Positions 1-12,382 of a stretch of DNA of 64,000 nucleotides are shown here, piece after piece. Numbering within the stretch: position 1 is the first letter of the stretch; every line of letters starts with the position of its first letter. The notes beneath the pieces are model-generated. The model had not been told where the DNA came from. It did no database searches and was given only the letters and a program-made list of their open reading frames with translations. The position numbers and the translations under genes were made by a program. The stretch comes from Bemisia tabaci (taxonomy: Eukaryota; Arthropoda; Insecta; Hemiptera; Aleyrodidae): NCBI RefSeq assembly GCF_918797505.1, contig NC_092798.1:10739501-10803500 (forward strand). Reading direction: 5' to 3'.

Positions 1-129
1 CATAGCACTAATATCTTCGATTTTCCGCGTTAGTTCTGATCCCAATCATCGCGTATAATCGAGACTACTGTATCTTAATTCCTATGCTAGATAACATATC
101 TATGAACTCTCTTTTACGGTGATATCATG

Positions 130-130
<1 letters not shown>

Positions 131-177
<47 letters not shown>
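131..177. repeat. poly(T) tract, 47 T
   Basis: Uninterrupted run of 47 T. It could be the tail of a minus-strand retroposon, but I found no flanking target duplication to prove it. Confidence 0.9.
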
Positions 178-181
<4 letters not shown>

Positions 182-1284
182 ACTCTCCTCCTAAAAGCTC
201 TCTCAATATTGCGCAGAACAAAATCATTTTAAGCCGTGTGGATAGTCTGCCACGCCGCCGCTTAACGTCATGCGCAAGATGGTTTTATTTTTGCGCACCG
301 GATTGACTGATCTCAGCATAGTTAGATCATGCCAATAAGTCTGTGACGGATGACTCTGGAGTTGAGATACTGTTAAAAGTCGTTGAGGGGAGGGGATGGA
401 ATGGCCAACGTGAGCGCATGTCGGTGTGAAATGTCTCTCATCTTTCATCCACCCACGCCCCGTTTATGAAAACTGACCAGCGGTCAAAATGGTTCGCGGA
501 AAGGATTACTTTCGCACGAAAAGAAAACACTGCTCACCTACTACAGAGCTGCAGGTTGTAAGGAGATCATCCCAGATTCAACCAAGCACAACTCGAAGCG
601 GACCATTCTCGATTTCTAATCCTTAAACCGCGATTTTCGGATTCGTGGAGGCTTGGGCCTCGGAAGCGATACCTACATCTATCTTCATCATGAAAAAAAA
701 GGAAAACAAGGGGGTAAATCGGAAAACAAGGCTAAAAATACAATAGGAAAACACTGTGACGTTTCGACACAAGACTGAGTCATTTTCAGGCGGAAAAAAA
801 ATGAAGAAAAAACCTGAGACCTACATGTAAGTGGCCGAGATTCGACTCGAATCTTGAAAATGTGTTGGTCTCAAGTTTTTTCATTCGATATTTTTTAATT
901 TTTAATTAATTTTTCGTCTGAAAATGAGTCAATTTTGAGTCGGAATTTCTTGGAACATGTTGTATTCTGGATGCTCTGAGCGTCAGTGTTAGCACATCCG
1001 ATGCTATGTCAAGATCTTGGAGTGATCCAAGATCCAAGATCCAATTCTAGAGTGTTTTTTACACCGTAACAGTAACTGCCTTTGGAGTAGACTCATCTCT
1101 AACGGAGCGAAATCTTCTCTGAATTCGGTGTGATATTCGCTCTGTAGGGGCGCAGTTCTATCGAAATTCATATTACCCAAACAATTACTGCGTAGTGCGC
1201 AATGATTGTGTTGCGCAGTGAGCACATGGAGAAAAACGAAGGCAACGGATCCAAAATGAAAACAAATCATCATTGATTCAGCGC
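178..1284. other. gene-free stretch
   Basis: No open frame here has coding character or splice sites. I see no TIR element or tandem repeat apart from a short AT-rich patch near 885-910. Confidence 0.5.
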
Positions 1285-1800
1285 CAGGAGTCGGGATTCC
1301 CGGCGGAAAATATACGCAGCGGGCCAAGCGGAAGATTTTGGCGGGAATCTGCGCGGCGGGAAGGATTTTTGGCGGGATTTTGCGCGGCGGGGACGTCGCA
1401 ACGCTACTACGCCGCAGCGCGGCGGCGCGTTCAAAACCGGGATGAATGCCGCGGTTGTCAGTGGTCCCGCAGCGGCGCCAAATCGCCGAAAAACCCCGAA
1501 ACCGTCCAACCCAAGAAAAACCACCCAACCCCGATGGAACCCCGAAGGACATACGCGGTTCCTCAGAAAGCCGGGAGATAACCCGCGATGTGGCAGCCAG
1601 TGCGGAGCCGTGAGGCAAAGCCGTGCCGCAGCGCGCAAGGGTGCGCAAACACTGCGAGCACGCTACGGAAACAATCGAATAGATAAACGGTATTTAGCGG
1701 GGAGGGGGTGAGCGGGGGACGGGGCGGCGGGCGGGGGGGGGGGGGGTGCCGGCCCCGAAGGCGGCAAAGGAGCCGATGTAATATAGAATGGTGACAAGTC
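1285..1800. promoter_or_regulatory. GC/CpG-rich island with repeated E2F-like boxes
   Basis: This block is far richer in G, C and CpG than its surroundings and ends in a G run (about 1730-1747). It carries TTTTGGCGGGAA (1336-1347) and a second close copy TTTTTGGCGGGATTTT (1367-1382), with GCGCGGCGGGG between and after them. The motif resembles the known E2F site (TTTSSCGC). Several overlapping open frames exist on both strands, but that is expected of GC-rich DNA, and none has a convincing protein. A promoter role is inference. Confidence 0.3.
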
Positions 1801-2178
1801 AATCGCGGAGCGAGGGCAGAAAGGAGGCGGCGAGATCAAAGGCGATGGCTCGTGGCAGGAGACTGGATCTCCTTTCTCACAGTGGCTGGAGACCAGACAT
1901 CTTCAGGTAAAGGATAGACCACTCCACCGTCCCCCCGGCCCCCGTGCCCGCCCCCCGCGCCGGCCCCTGTGTACCCCTCGCCGCGGCGCTCTTCCTGCTT
2001 CATTCACTTCCATCCCCGCCCTGGTCCGGGGCCCTCGTCAATCGGATTTCGGATTTCGGATTTCGTACGTCGCTCCGTGATTTTCCCCGGCCGTGCCCGG
2101 TGCCACGAAACCGCTCGTTCGTTCCGAGTTAATTTCATTCCGCTCGTTTTTCTCACCATTAGGACCGCTTCCTCCCGT

Positions 2179-2415
2179 CGCACGGTGGAGCGAGTCAATC
2201 GGAGAGGTCGGACAAAATTTGGGAACTTTAAAAGTTCATAACTCCGTTCATTCAACATTCCGAGGTCTTAAAAATGGTTTCATCGTTTTCCTCGTGAAAT
2301 TTACTCTCAGAAATACCCCCAAAAAATTAAAATGTGATGAATTAAACATCAAAATTTTTAATTTTAGTAAACAATCTCATGTCCGACCTCTCTAATTGAC
2401 TCGATCCACTGTGCG
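2179..2415. mobile_element. foldback TIR element, CACNGTGG/GAGAGGTCGGAC family, copy 1
   Basis: The left arm (CGCACGGTGG ... GAGAGGTCGGAC) is mirrored by the right arm (GTCCGACCTCTC ... CCACTGTGCG), about 36 bp each. The interior is AT-rich and has no coding frame. Related copies lie at 53215-54055 and 56700-56933. Confidence 0.7.
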
Positions 2416-2627
2416 TCGCTTCCTAAATTCGGCCCCGCGCGCAACCGCCCAACCCGTCCGCTTTTACGCCACCGCGCCCGGGGAGGAGCCCACTCGAAAA
2501 GTGAATGAAATCTCGAGAGCGAAAATGAGTGCTTTTCGTCGAACCTATCGCATTTGGAATGTGATTGGAAGAGGCGCGGGAAAAAAGGAAATGGGTGACC
2601 GTCCGCGAGAAGAGGGGTCTTAGTTCT

Positions 2628-2885
2628 GGGGGCTGATTGTTGAAATTGATAGACAAAGCGATAGACATAGAAGAGATAAGGGATATCGGGCGATCCTATT
2701 GGTTGAAATGGGTGGTTGTTGTAGACCAAGGGAGCAAACGATGGACTAACTAAAGGGTCTCTCTCTCATGAGTTACCCTCAGTCAGTCTATGCCTACCTC
2801 CTTTGTCCATTGCAACCACCCGCCTCCAACTTTTCTAGTCTTCTTTATCTATAGCTTTCTCTATCAATTTCAATAGTCAGCCCGC
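2628..2885. mobile_element. foldback MITE, GCGGGCTGATTATTGAAATT family, copy 1
   Basis: The left arm (GGGGCTGATTGTTGAAATTG then ATAGACAAAG) is the reverse complement of the right arm (CTATCAATTTCAATAGTCAG then CCCGC). The arms stay complementary for over 90 bp toward the centre. Copies are at 14249-14523, 22788-23013, 42179-42456 and 54931-55807. Confidence 0.75.
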
Positions 2886-4379
2886 TGGAGGGTTACATTT
2901 TCGGGAGAGCTACTTCTGTCAAGTTGGGTCAAAAATTTTCAGATTTCGACGGGGAGCTCTCGTCTGGAGGATGAGTTGCGAGCAGTTCAGTTCAATAAAG
3001 AACGGAAAGGTTTACTAAAATTCGGCAAGTGCGTGCTCTGAACGTAGCAGACAAGAATTAATTTTCGAAACGACGTCTTTGGAACTGCGAGCTTCAAAGA
3101 ACCACAATTCTCATTTGGTTCGATGTTTTAAGGTTCACCTAAAATCTTCTCTCCAATGACCAAGGTCTCCTTAACCAGGCCAGACATATATCTTTGCGGA
3201 GGAAAAAGGTCTATTCGCCGAAGACTGTGGCACGATAAGGCGAACCGAGATTTTGGGTACAATCCGAGACCACGTATCATGATTGACCTGTTCACTGGAG
3301 TAGTCAACAACTTGGCCCATCTCTGCTGAATTCAGTTCACTTTCGCATCATTTTTCAGATTGTTACTCTGCCCACAAGAATCTCACATTCAGAAAACGGC
3401 TGAGACTAAGAATAAAAGTCGTTCTTTGCGCAAACGTCCGGAAAACTTTGTTGTTTTCCATAAAAAAGCGTGAGAGTGAATATTCTCTTCGTAATATACA
3501 CATATTTCATGAATAACAGAGGCTCGGTCCGGTAAATGGGAAAAATGTTAAAATCTTCAGATATATTTGGACATAATTCATTACGATCGCTAAGATTTGT
3601 AGACAACGCAAGACATAAATCGTCGTGGACAACTATCAATGCACGGAGGGTGGTTTGCGGCCTACTTCGAAAATTGAAGGCGAATTCTCCGTGTATAATT
3701 CCCGCTTCCACTGTCCGCTCCAAAGATGAACCTCTACGTGTAGGCAAGTAGGTACACTGCTTTTAATTAAGGACAACTGTCTGTAACTCACGTATGAAAA
3801 TGTGACTGTTCCTCGATATAATCTTTAAGAGCGCGTCAATCTCTAAGAGTGCGTTAGATTTGAAGATCCTCAAAGGAGAAGCGAGATGAGCAAAACGACA
3901 GAGCAAGAAAGGCGGTGTGATGCGATGAGATGATGAGAAGAAGCGGCGATACATGAAAGACCCTAATGAGCCAATTAATTGGAAATTTTCGAGCAATTAT
4001 AAGATCAGAAGAATTTGGCACAGGGCGCTGGCTGTGGTACGGAGCAAAATGATGGATACATGTCGCTGAAACCCATGTAAATAGACATGCCAGCCAGTGA
4101 GCATGTCATGCTCACTTCTGAGCATTTTGAGTCTGAAAAGCTCTCTAACCCCCTAAATTTTTAATTTTCGTCACAGGTCGTTCTAGTGTTTCACTCGGCC
4201 GATTTCCATGGTGTTTATGGCCATCGACAGATGATTGTCTTCAGGCGAACCCGCTTTACTTACGAGTACATTAACTCACGCTCACGAAGACCCGTGAGGC
4301 GGGTCTTAGTGGGCGTACGGACACTCGGGAAACGTACAGACATTGGATTTTGGAAACGGCTTTGTGACACTTATCGACA
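2886..4379. other. gene-free stretch
   Basis: I see no supported gene. A short piece at about 3655-3690 (GGCCTACTTCGAAAATTGAA) matches the arm of the element at 20827-20991 and recurs at 57725-57755. Confidence 0.4.
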
Positions 4380-4546
4380 AAATGTGTCTTCCAATTTTGA
4401 AAATAACTTTTTTCGCACTTCAACTGAAAGTATCCAAAAATTTCAAGAAAAAATCTTCATAACTCTCTTCGAAAATAAATTAATACCGGGGAAAATCTAG
4501 CGACGCCTGAATGTTCATACGACGTTTTTTCTCAGCACGGCAGTGA
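4380..4546. mobile_element. 3' half of a CTGCCGTGCTAAGG-family element
   Basis: The segment ending ...GAATGTTCATACGACG...CAGCACGGCAG matches the right arm of elements at 29330-29752, 47146-47398 and 54516-54768. The left arm is too diverged to place. Confidence 0.5.
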
Positions 4547-5040
4547 CATTTGACATTTCAAATAGATTTCTGGAAAGATCCGAAAGATTCCGGAAGGATC
4601 TGATAAGGGTTCCGGAAGGATCCGAAAGATTCCGGAAGGATCTGCAAGTTCCGGAATCGTAGAAGGGGATTGGCGGGGGACGAAATAGTGGAAATGGAAA
4701 TGAAATATTTTTTTTTTTTAAAAAAAATAAAGAAAAACATGACCAAATTTAAATCGGAGCACCTTTTGTAATTAACTTTCCAACCTTGACACCGTTTCTG
4801 ATGCGTCCTTTTTTTACCAGGAGTGACTCATGGCGAATTTCGCGGCCCGCAATCGCACCCGCACTGCAAAGTCTCCGCGGGAAGTGCTCGGCGGTGGAGA
4901 AGTGTCAAACGCTTCCGAGCTATGCCAAACTTCCGGTTTTTTCCTGCTAACCATAAAGGGCACTAATGTCCCTTTGTCACGCCACCAAGAATGCTTATTC
5001 AGAGCTGCAAAAAATCTCTTGGCTCCCAAGTCGTCGCTCC

Positions 5041-5146
5041 TTTGACGTAACAACATATCTCAAATTTTCAGATGAGCCCCAGAAAGCATGGATTTATATG
5101 GAGGACAGGGCTCATGTGGAAATTGAGATACGACGTTACGTCGAAG
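5041..5146. mobile_element. short foldback MITE, TTTGACGTAAC ends
   Basis: The left arm TTTGACGTAACAACATATCT and the right arm GAGATACGACGTTACGTCGA are reverse complements with few mismatches, and the arms nearly meet in the middle. A diverged partial relative lies at about 50930-50985 (AGCATGGAGTTATACGGACG ... GTTACGTCAAAGG). Confidence 0.6.
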
Positions 5147-5393
5147 GGGAAGGAGCTACCGAGTGCCTCCTCGCACGTGGCGTGGGGGCATTTTTGAAAA
5201 TCCTCGCTCCTGACTCATGTCGCTTCGCGTTACGGCTGCCCGGGCCCCCATTGCACGGGTCAAGGGGATTGGTCCCCTTCTTAAATTTTCCGAAAAATGA
5301 AACGCATGATTGAATATAAATCAATGGACTCACAAGTCTTTCGATTGAACTATTATTTAGATTTAGGTACCTATTCGCAAAATCAAAACGTCT

Positions 5394-5398
<5 letters not shown>

Positions 5399-5441
<43 letters not shown>
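5399..5441. repeat. poly(T) tract, 43 T
   Basis: Uninterrupted run of 43 T. No target duplication was identified around it. Confidence 0.9.
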
Positions 5442-5445
<4 letters not shown>

Positions 5446-6890
5446 GAACTCATATCTTGATATTTAAATTAGAAGAAATTGAAAATTTATTTTTTATGAG
5501 AAAGTTTTTTTAGATCGACTTAATAAAAGTTCCCCATTGAAATTCACAAAATGTGGCCAGACAACTAAATGTGCTAACTATTATTATTATATTTTACAAT
5601 ACTATTCTGCAGAGACTGAGTTGACCTTAGCATTTAGATTTTGAATCAGGGGAATTAACTTGATTAAGCAGAGAGAGGGACCACATTTTTGCGTAAAATC
5701 CAAAATGGCGAATCATGATTAAATCGTCCACTGAAGATAAGTGGTTTTGAAATCCATCCCGAAAATTCGGCTCCTTACTGCTAATATCCGTTCAGCTGTG
5801 CTTCAAATTGCTGCACATGAGGTAAACTCTTTATAAAAGGTGCATCGAATGGAGTGGAAATCAGAGGATGCTAGATGCAATGAGTGGCAATTGGCAAATC
5901 ATACATTAGCGTCCAGTTTCTACCAAAAAGAAGAGAAAAATGTAGAAGAAAAAACATTTTAGGCGGATCTGCGCTTACGTATTTACTGCTAGAAAAGTGA
6001 AGTATACAAAGACGCATTTACGCAGAAAGGGCAACCTAGAAATGATGCGATTGCGATTTGCGGAAGGTTGGCTGAGGACACTGCGCCTTCATTTCGGTGG
6101 CTATACTTAAAAAACTCCCCAGCGTTCGAATAGTTGCTTGAAATATAGCCATATGGAGAGGTACTTCTCGTCAACGAGTTGACATCATAAGTAGATGCTA
6201 GTAAGAAGTAGAAGTGAAGTAGATCAGATGTAGTAATGCTAAAATCCTAAAATGTGTCACATCGTTCAAATTTCAATTCACGATGATATTCTTGAAACTT
6301 TTCAATGGGCTTTTACCGTATAGTCTAATGTTTGATTGAGCGACGATTTTGCGATGCTATATGTTTCTATATTTTGTAAACTCCTAGAAGTATCTCAAAT
6401 CAAAGCACAGCCTGGTATCTTTCTTGCGTTGTACACAGGTCTAAATATTTAACGCATTTAAATATACCTTCAGCATTTGAGTGAAAAATCTGTTCTTTTC
6501 ACCATTCGATTTGCACATTTATTTTCCAATATCATACGTACATTTCCGAAAGGAGGAGTGTTGATGGGGGCCGTTTTTGGACTCACCCTGGATTTTCTAA
6601 ACTCGACAATTTTTCTCTAATTGAAGGTCTATATTTTATGGAATGCATAATAATCGGGACATTTTCGGGTCAACTGGCCTAAACGTGGGCTTGAAGGCTG
6701 ATTTTGGCGCTAAATTCGGGGTTTGATGGATGGTGGTTGAATGTGAAAAAATCGACCTTTTTCGCCTAAATTGGCCTCTAGATCCATGTTCTGGCCAGTA
6801 CTATACCCAGAGAGGGACCGTAAATGACAAAATCACAATGCATTTCGTACATTATTGCCCTTCAATGAGCAAAATATCGTAGCATTGAGG
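5442..6890. other. gene-free stretch
   Basis: AT-rich with no supported gene. About 6078-6145 is the reverse complement of part of the repeat at 11718-11992 (GCGCCTTCATTT ... TTCGAATAGTTGC). Confidence 0.4.
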
Positions 6891-7124
6891 GACTTGCCGG
6901 ACAAGGCGCATAAGTGCAGTTATTGCTGTCTCGAGAAACACGTGTTTGAAGTTTCGAAATTACTCGGATCCTTATGCCGAAAAGAAAGTTTAAACCGACT
7001 TTTTGATGCTTACAAATTGGAATTTGAGAGCCAATTTTTCAGAGAATATGCATTAAGACTAGTTTCACTCGGAAACATTAATTTCTCAATTTTTTCTAAA
7101 ACTGCACTTATGCGCCTTGTCCTC
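6891..7124. mobile_element. TIR element, GGACAAGGCGCATAAGTGCA family
   Basis: The left end GCCGGACAAGGCGCATAAG and the right end CTTATGCGCCTTGTCCTCC are reverse complements over about 25 bp. There is no coding interior. A diverged copy with a poly(T) expansion is at 41075-41330, and an isolated left end is at 42468-42492. Confidence 0.65.
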
Positions 7125-7409
7125 CGAGCTCTCCAACTTCGGAAATCCAGCAAGGGTGCGCCCAAAAACGGCCTCTATCGCTATCGCACAAGATATTTCT
7201 CGTGAAATATTGCGCGAGGTGTAAAATTTGCATTAAGACTAGTTTTACTCGAAAACATTAATCTCTCAATGTTTTCTAAAACTGCACTTATGCGCCTTGT
7301 CCTCCAAGCTCTCCAATCAAGGAAATCCAGCAAGGGTACGCCCAAAAACGGCCTCTATCGCTATCCCACAAAATATCTCTCGTGAAATATCGCGCGAGGT
7401 GTAAAATTT
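7050..7409. repeat. 180-bp tandem duplication
   Basis: Two head-to-tail copies (7050-7229 and 7230-7409) each start GCATTAAGACTAGTTT and run through CTTATGCGCCTTGTCCTCC and GCCCAAAAACGGCCTCTATC to GCGCGAGGTGTAAAATTT. The duplication took in the right end of the element at 6891-7124 plus its flank, so that element end now occurs twice. Confidence 0.85.
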
Positions 7410-7904
7410 TCTCGGAGGTGTCGCAATAGGCCGTGCGGGTTGCGTGGAGGTCGCGGGGCCGCGAGGGACGAGCGAAAAGCGAAACGGAGGCCGCGGTGTC
7501 CGACGACGGACGGACGACTGGCACTGTAGATTGTAGACTCAGCATCATAACATAATAAGTCTAATTTATATTAAGATTATTAATAAATTGTAAGCAAAGT
7601 GAGGAAATCGAATTAGAGGCCTCCTTGATGTAGCCGACTTGACGGGCTCGGCGGCGACTTCAAAGCGGCGCGGCGGCGAGATCAAAGGCATTCACGCTAA
7701 ACAATTAGTTTTGCCCCGACTGCCGCTGCCGACTATTGGGTGCCCCACGCCGCTGCCGGCTCGTGCGCCCCAAATCCCCCTTTTCACACGCTTTTTGGGG
7801 GGAAAGTCGAGTCCCTCCACGCTACCCTGCGAGGAAAAGCACGCTGTTTGAGAGGGGCTTGCTTACAGAAAAAATTCACCTCCGTGTGGACTTTGTTTCA
7901 CGCC

Positions 7905-8375
7905 GTTTCATCAACGGAATCATGCTTAAACTCATTTTTCACACGCTAATATTTCAATTTCCGTTAAAATGTTTGCATTCTTATACATAACTGGTAGAAT
8001 ATGATTTTTAAACAAAACGACGTTCAAACTTATTTTTCACACGCCAATATTTTAATTTTCTTTAAAATTTACGCATTTTGACGCATAAGGGAGAGGGTTA
8101 GATTTTGAGATAAAACTACTCATTTTAAGGCGTAGCTGCCAGAGTACGTTTCCTAGGTAAAACGATGCACAACCTTGTTTTTCCCACGCAAAAATGTCAA
8201 TTTTTGTTAAATTTGTTTACATTTTAACGCATAACTGGTAGCATACGATTTTCAGGTAAAACGACATTCATTGTTGTTTTTCACGCACTAATATTTCAAT
8301 TTTCGTTGATATTTTTGCATTTTAACGCATGCATCAAGGGTAGAGTTAGATTTTGAGATGAAGCAACATACAATC
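7905..8375. repeat. degenerate tandem array of about 100-145 bp units
   Basis: About four units carry TTTTTCACACGC, AATATTTCAATTTTCGTT, GCATTTTAACGCATAA and GATTTTCAGGTAAAACGA in the same order. Unit starts are near 7929, 8024, 8168 and 8268. It is non-coding. Confidence 0.65.
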
Positions 8376-10248
8376 ACTGTCAAAAATATTGGGCCGCTAT
8401 GTTAATCCGTGTTTCATCTTAGCGGGACAACGTACATTTTTGACAATATGTCGATGTTGGAATTGCGAAACTCGACATTTAGCCTAAGGTAGCTCTCGAT
8501 GGTTAAAGTTTACAACATACATATATCAAAGGAATAAGATACATCTAACTACAAACTAAGGATCCACTTTTAGACATGCGTGAGAGTCTGTGTTCAGAAT
8601 ATCCTGAACGCCATCAGGTATTCCAAAGATCCTCCAATGATCTTCTCATTAAACCGGAGTCTATTTGGAATATTATTATTTTTATTTTTGTTGTCTTAAT
8701 AGTTTCTATTTTTATTTTATTAAAATTTAAAGTTAAATCAAACTAATAATTCCCAAATAATAACAATCCTGCCCTGTAATCAGGACTGAAAAATTGAGGA
8801 ATATCTCTCGATAAAGAAATTAGGAAACACATGCGTCACACACGAAAGTGAAAATCACATTTTGGACGGTTTTAAAAAGTGTAAAAGTGGATGGACTAGG
8901 GAATGGAGTACGACGGGGCATAAGCAATAAAGAAGGGAATAGGGGAAAGAAACACAGGAATGGGTTTCTTAATAATCATTACAAATCGTGAGAACCGTAA
9001 AATTATCACAAGGATTTAAGGTTCTGTAACCCAAGATGTCTTAATTCTCCACATAAAAGGATGCTCCAAGAAATCAATTAAAGCGAAATCATTTTAAGAT
9101 CCCGCAAAAGGGGGAGGATTTTCTGAAAAGTTGGGTCGACCAGTACCTAAACCGCGAGTGCCTTTCAGGGTACTATTTGTATTTGCATTGATTACCTACA
9201 CACCACAAAAACGGAAGCACCCTGCTCCCTGCCTTGCTCATAGGTTTAAAGACGACGTTAAAATAATGTAGAAAAAGTCGTGAAGATTAACTGTTTGTGC
9301 CTTTAATCCCGTGTTTATACGGCGTTGTATACCACTGAGCAGATGGGCACATCCAGCAAAACCAAAAATATTTCTGAAATAATATTAAAATATTCTCAAC
9401 TGTCCGTATAAACTGATTTACAAATATTGTGAAGTCGCATTTATGCTATTTTTCACAATATTTAAAATCTCAATAAATTTTGGAGTAATTGTTTAAATAT
9501 TTACACAAGAGTATTATAAAAATAATATTTAAAATTCTGCAGGTCGTAAAAATTTAGTTCGTAAGAAGATTTTTTCAAGGTGCTTCTAATGCGTCAAACA
9601 GATTGTACAATGTAGTGTAATGACTCATCATAAAGCAAACGCATGGGCCCATTGTAAAGGAAGCTTTTCAATTTTAAGGGCGATGGCTCGAAGAAAATTC
9701 AAGTTTTTGGCCCAACGATGAATTTTCCCCAACTTTTTCCCGGAAAATTACCAACGAGTTTTTACTGATCCAGAAGATTCTTTAACCATCCAAGAAGTCA
9801 ACCGAGTTGAGCAGAAATGCATTTGGGACTTAAACATTTTCCCATGAGCAGCACCATCCAAATTTTCCCCTTGCTTGCTGCCGAGAATTGCGTTTCTATA
9901 AGTTTGTCAGGAAAGTCCTCCAAACTAGATTTTGTACATTAAGGAGATTGCTGGATCTTAAAAAAATCGCAGTGGCCCATCCAATTGGAATGAGAGAACA
10001 TTTCCTCCAAAATTAAAATTCTTCACTCAAAATCATTATAAATTCAAACTCTAAATGACTCTCGATATTCTCTTCCCGTGTCATAAGCAAACTTCTTAGA
10101 ATCTGGCCGTAGGAAGATGATAATTTATGGATGAACCTGTCGTCTCCATCATTTCGAATCATAACTCAGTTTTTCTCTGCTGAGAAACAGCCCTTTTAAG
10201 TGGTCAGGGATGGAAGTTGTACATTCTTATTTCTCATACATTGCATTT
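8376..10248. other. gene-free stretch
   Basis: AT-rich DNA with stop codons frequent in all frames. I see no gene, inverted-repeat element or tandem array here. Confidence 0.5.
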
Positions 10249-10509
10249 TTAAATTATTTTACTTCCTCCATCCCTCGCTCCCCGATTTTCTGATGCCCAT
10301 TTGGACGGATTTTTCCACTTCCGGTTTTTGAGAGATCGCTCATTCATCTCGTGGGGAATTTGGTTTGTCTCGTGGATGTTGGCAGCGCCGATGCTGGAGC
10401 CGGCTCCCGGTCTGCTGTTGGCCGCTTCTTGGCCCACGGCGCGAGCTTTGGGCTTGCTCTCTAGTCCAGCCAGCGACGTGCGAGTGAATCCACCTCTCCC
10501 TGTTGCCAT
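10249..10509 (-). CDS. candidate small protein or first coding exon, unrecognised
   Basis: An 86-codon minus-strand frame starts at an ATG in a good context (AAAAATGGC) and reads MATGRGGFTRTSLAGLESKP and onward, rich in Gly, Ser, Ala, Lys and Asn. In its first two thirds the codons mostly end in C or G (GCC, AAC, GGC, TCC, ATC, CAC, GAG), unlike the AT-rich DNA around it. It may be a whole small protein ending at TAA, or a first exon that splices at GGAGGAA/GTAAAA close to its 3' end. I recognise no family, domain, signal peptide or membrane segment. GC-rich DNA throws up chance open frames, and the opposite strand here is also open, so the call is weak. Confidence 0.3.
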   Translation of the reverse strand: MATGRGGFTRTSLAGLESKPKARAVGQEAANSRPGAGSSIGAANIHETNQIPHEMNERSLKNRKWKNPSKWASENRGARDGGSKII

Positions 10510-10715
10510 TTTTCGGGAAATCTACGATTTTCACCCATAGTGCGCACTTACTCCGACGTTAACCATTTCATTCAGAAACGACCTATCTCCAGATTTTTTT
10601 TTTTAAAAGAAGGTTTGGAAGTGGTTACTACAAATAGGACACAATAAACAACTTTTCCCTCGGACACAACTTTTGACGCAACTTGGACAAAAATTTTCTC
10701 CGTTTCTTTCAACAA

Positions 10716-10720
<5 letters not shown>

Positions 10721-10758
<38 letters not shown>
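10721..10758. repeat. poly(A) tract, 38 A
   Basis: Uninterrupted run of 38 A. It could mark the 3' end of a plus-strand retroposon, but no duplication or known tail precedes it. Confidence 0.9.
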
Positions 10759-10761
<3 letters not shown>

Positions 10762-11717
10762 GTTAGATTAACATCGGCGGAAGTCGTTCAACGTTCAAGT
10801 CGAAAAACGACTTTTCTCCCGTGTTCCAGTCGCTCGCATTGTCGTTTTTCAAACAAAGGGATCAGACAAAGGGACCATTTAAGATTGTAAAATTGACTCA
10901 ATCAGTTCAATTTTTTGCATGACATTGAATCCAGTCCAAAATTTTAATAATTTTAACAAGTGTTTACAGTAAAAAATGTCCAACAGTTTCCAAGGAAAAC
11001 CACAATTATAGCGAGTAGAAATGTCACAATGTTGAAATGTAGTAGCGTTCTTTTTAGAATAAACCTACTCACATTTTACTGTGTTTAGGCTCTGTACATG
11101 TTTCTATTTTTTACGGGAAAATCAAGCAACTTAAAGGGTCGAAAATTTTCTTGTAAAAACTAGAGCATAAAAGGAAATCAGGCAACGTACGTTAAAGTTA
11201 GGCTGAATTTTGTCACTGATATTCAAACGATCGCTTGATTTTTGGCGAAGTGAAGGGGAAAAGAGCCTTAGAAGCAAAAGTTTCTATCCTTACTATATTT
11301 TTCAGTCTGCACAGGTCGATCCGGTCCAATGATACCGCATCGAATGCCGTAAAGAAGGGATAGCCATAAAATTCGAACCAAAAATTGGATTTTTTTTTCT
11401 CTCCTAATTTCATGGGTTTCTTCACGTCGAAACGAAGCAAAACCAATATCCTTCAGCGGTGAAAAATGGACAAAACCTTTCAACCTCATCACGTAAAAAG
11501 AATAAGGCGTTAGTAACTGATTTATATCATCGCTCAAGTTTAGAAGTTAAGTTTAGCTCAATGTTTTAGACAGTGTAATAATGAATGCCCGGTGCTATGT
11601 GAAAACTATTTTTTTTAACCTAAAATTGAGATTTGGAAATTTTCGACGTTTCCACCGTGTTCTACGTGAAATTACAACGAGAAATCATGCGCCGTGATGC
11701 TTGATATCTTACCATGT
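10759..11717. other. gene-free stretch
   Basis: No supported gene or repeat seen. Confidence 0.4.
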
Positions 11718-11992
11718 TTTGTGGTTTACTGAAGCCCAACTCTTAACAAGAGGCGCCTTCATCTTTGCGTAGCAATTTCTATGCGCAACTATTCGAACTC
11801 CGGTGAAGTGTTTTAGTATAACCGGTTGGATGAAGGCGAATCATTCCTTGCGAGCTCTCAGTTGATCACAGCGATGCTTTTATACACCTCAATGAAAACA
11901 CGCACACGGTGGTATCTATCAGAGGTTATGTGTATATTGTGCAACTGATTTATACCGATTTATCGATTTGCGACGTTGCAATTTTATCTTTA
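11718..11992. repeat. dispersed repeat, copy 1 of a direct pair
   Basis: It shares about 270 bp in the same orientation with 12858-13128, including ACTGAAGCCCAACTCTT, GCAACTATTCGAACTCCGGT, GAAGTGTTTTAGTATAACCG, GCGAGCTCTCAGT and GATTTGCGACGTTGCAATTT. A reverse-complement fragment lies at about 6078-6145. Confidence 0.75.
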
Positions 11993-12362
11993 TTATTGAC
12001 ACATCTGCTGATAGCAACATAAATCCTCCAATGAGTGGCGATTTTGGCAAGGCAGCAACACTATTTTTCCTCCATTTAAATTAATTTAAAACAATCGATT
12101 CTAGGTGATATATTCAACACATCGATGTATTACCTTGATATATTACGATTGTTTTACATAAATTTAAATTGACAAAACCCAATTTCGCCAACTTGCTGGA
12201 ACGTAATTGCATTTGATTCAATTCCTGCAAGAATATATAGGTTATATTCACGCTTTCATCACACATTCATTTAAATTTTGTGAAATCACATAGTTTCATT
12301 AATTGCACTATTCATTAAGAAAACGACTCATCTCCAAAAATTCGAGGTTTTCCTATTGTGGA

Positions 12363-12382
12363 GGGGGGGGGGGGGGGGGGGG
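12363..12382. repeat. poly(G) tract, 20 G
   Basis: Uninterrupted run of 20 G, a potential G-quadruplex and a likely assembly weak point. Confidence 0.9.

Noticed and set aside
131..177. retroposon tail at the poly(T) tracts (131, 5399, 41270)
   Set aside because: No flanking duplications or recognisable 3' ends. Microsatellite growth or, at 41270, expansion inside a TIR element explains them.
1004..1648. 214-residue minus-strand frame
   Set aside because: It lies in a CpG-rich block with several overlapping open frames on both strands. The translation is low in complexity and shows no domain.
4830..5045. 71-residue plus-strand frame starting MANFAARNRT
   Set aside because: A related sequence (GTGGCGAATTTTGCGGGAAG) at about 12447 shows it is part of a dispersed repeat. 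The frame is not preserved there.
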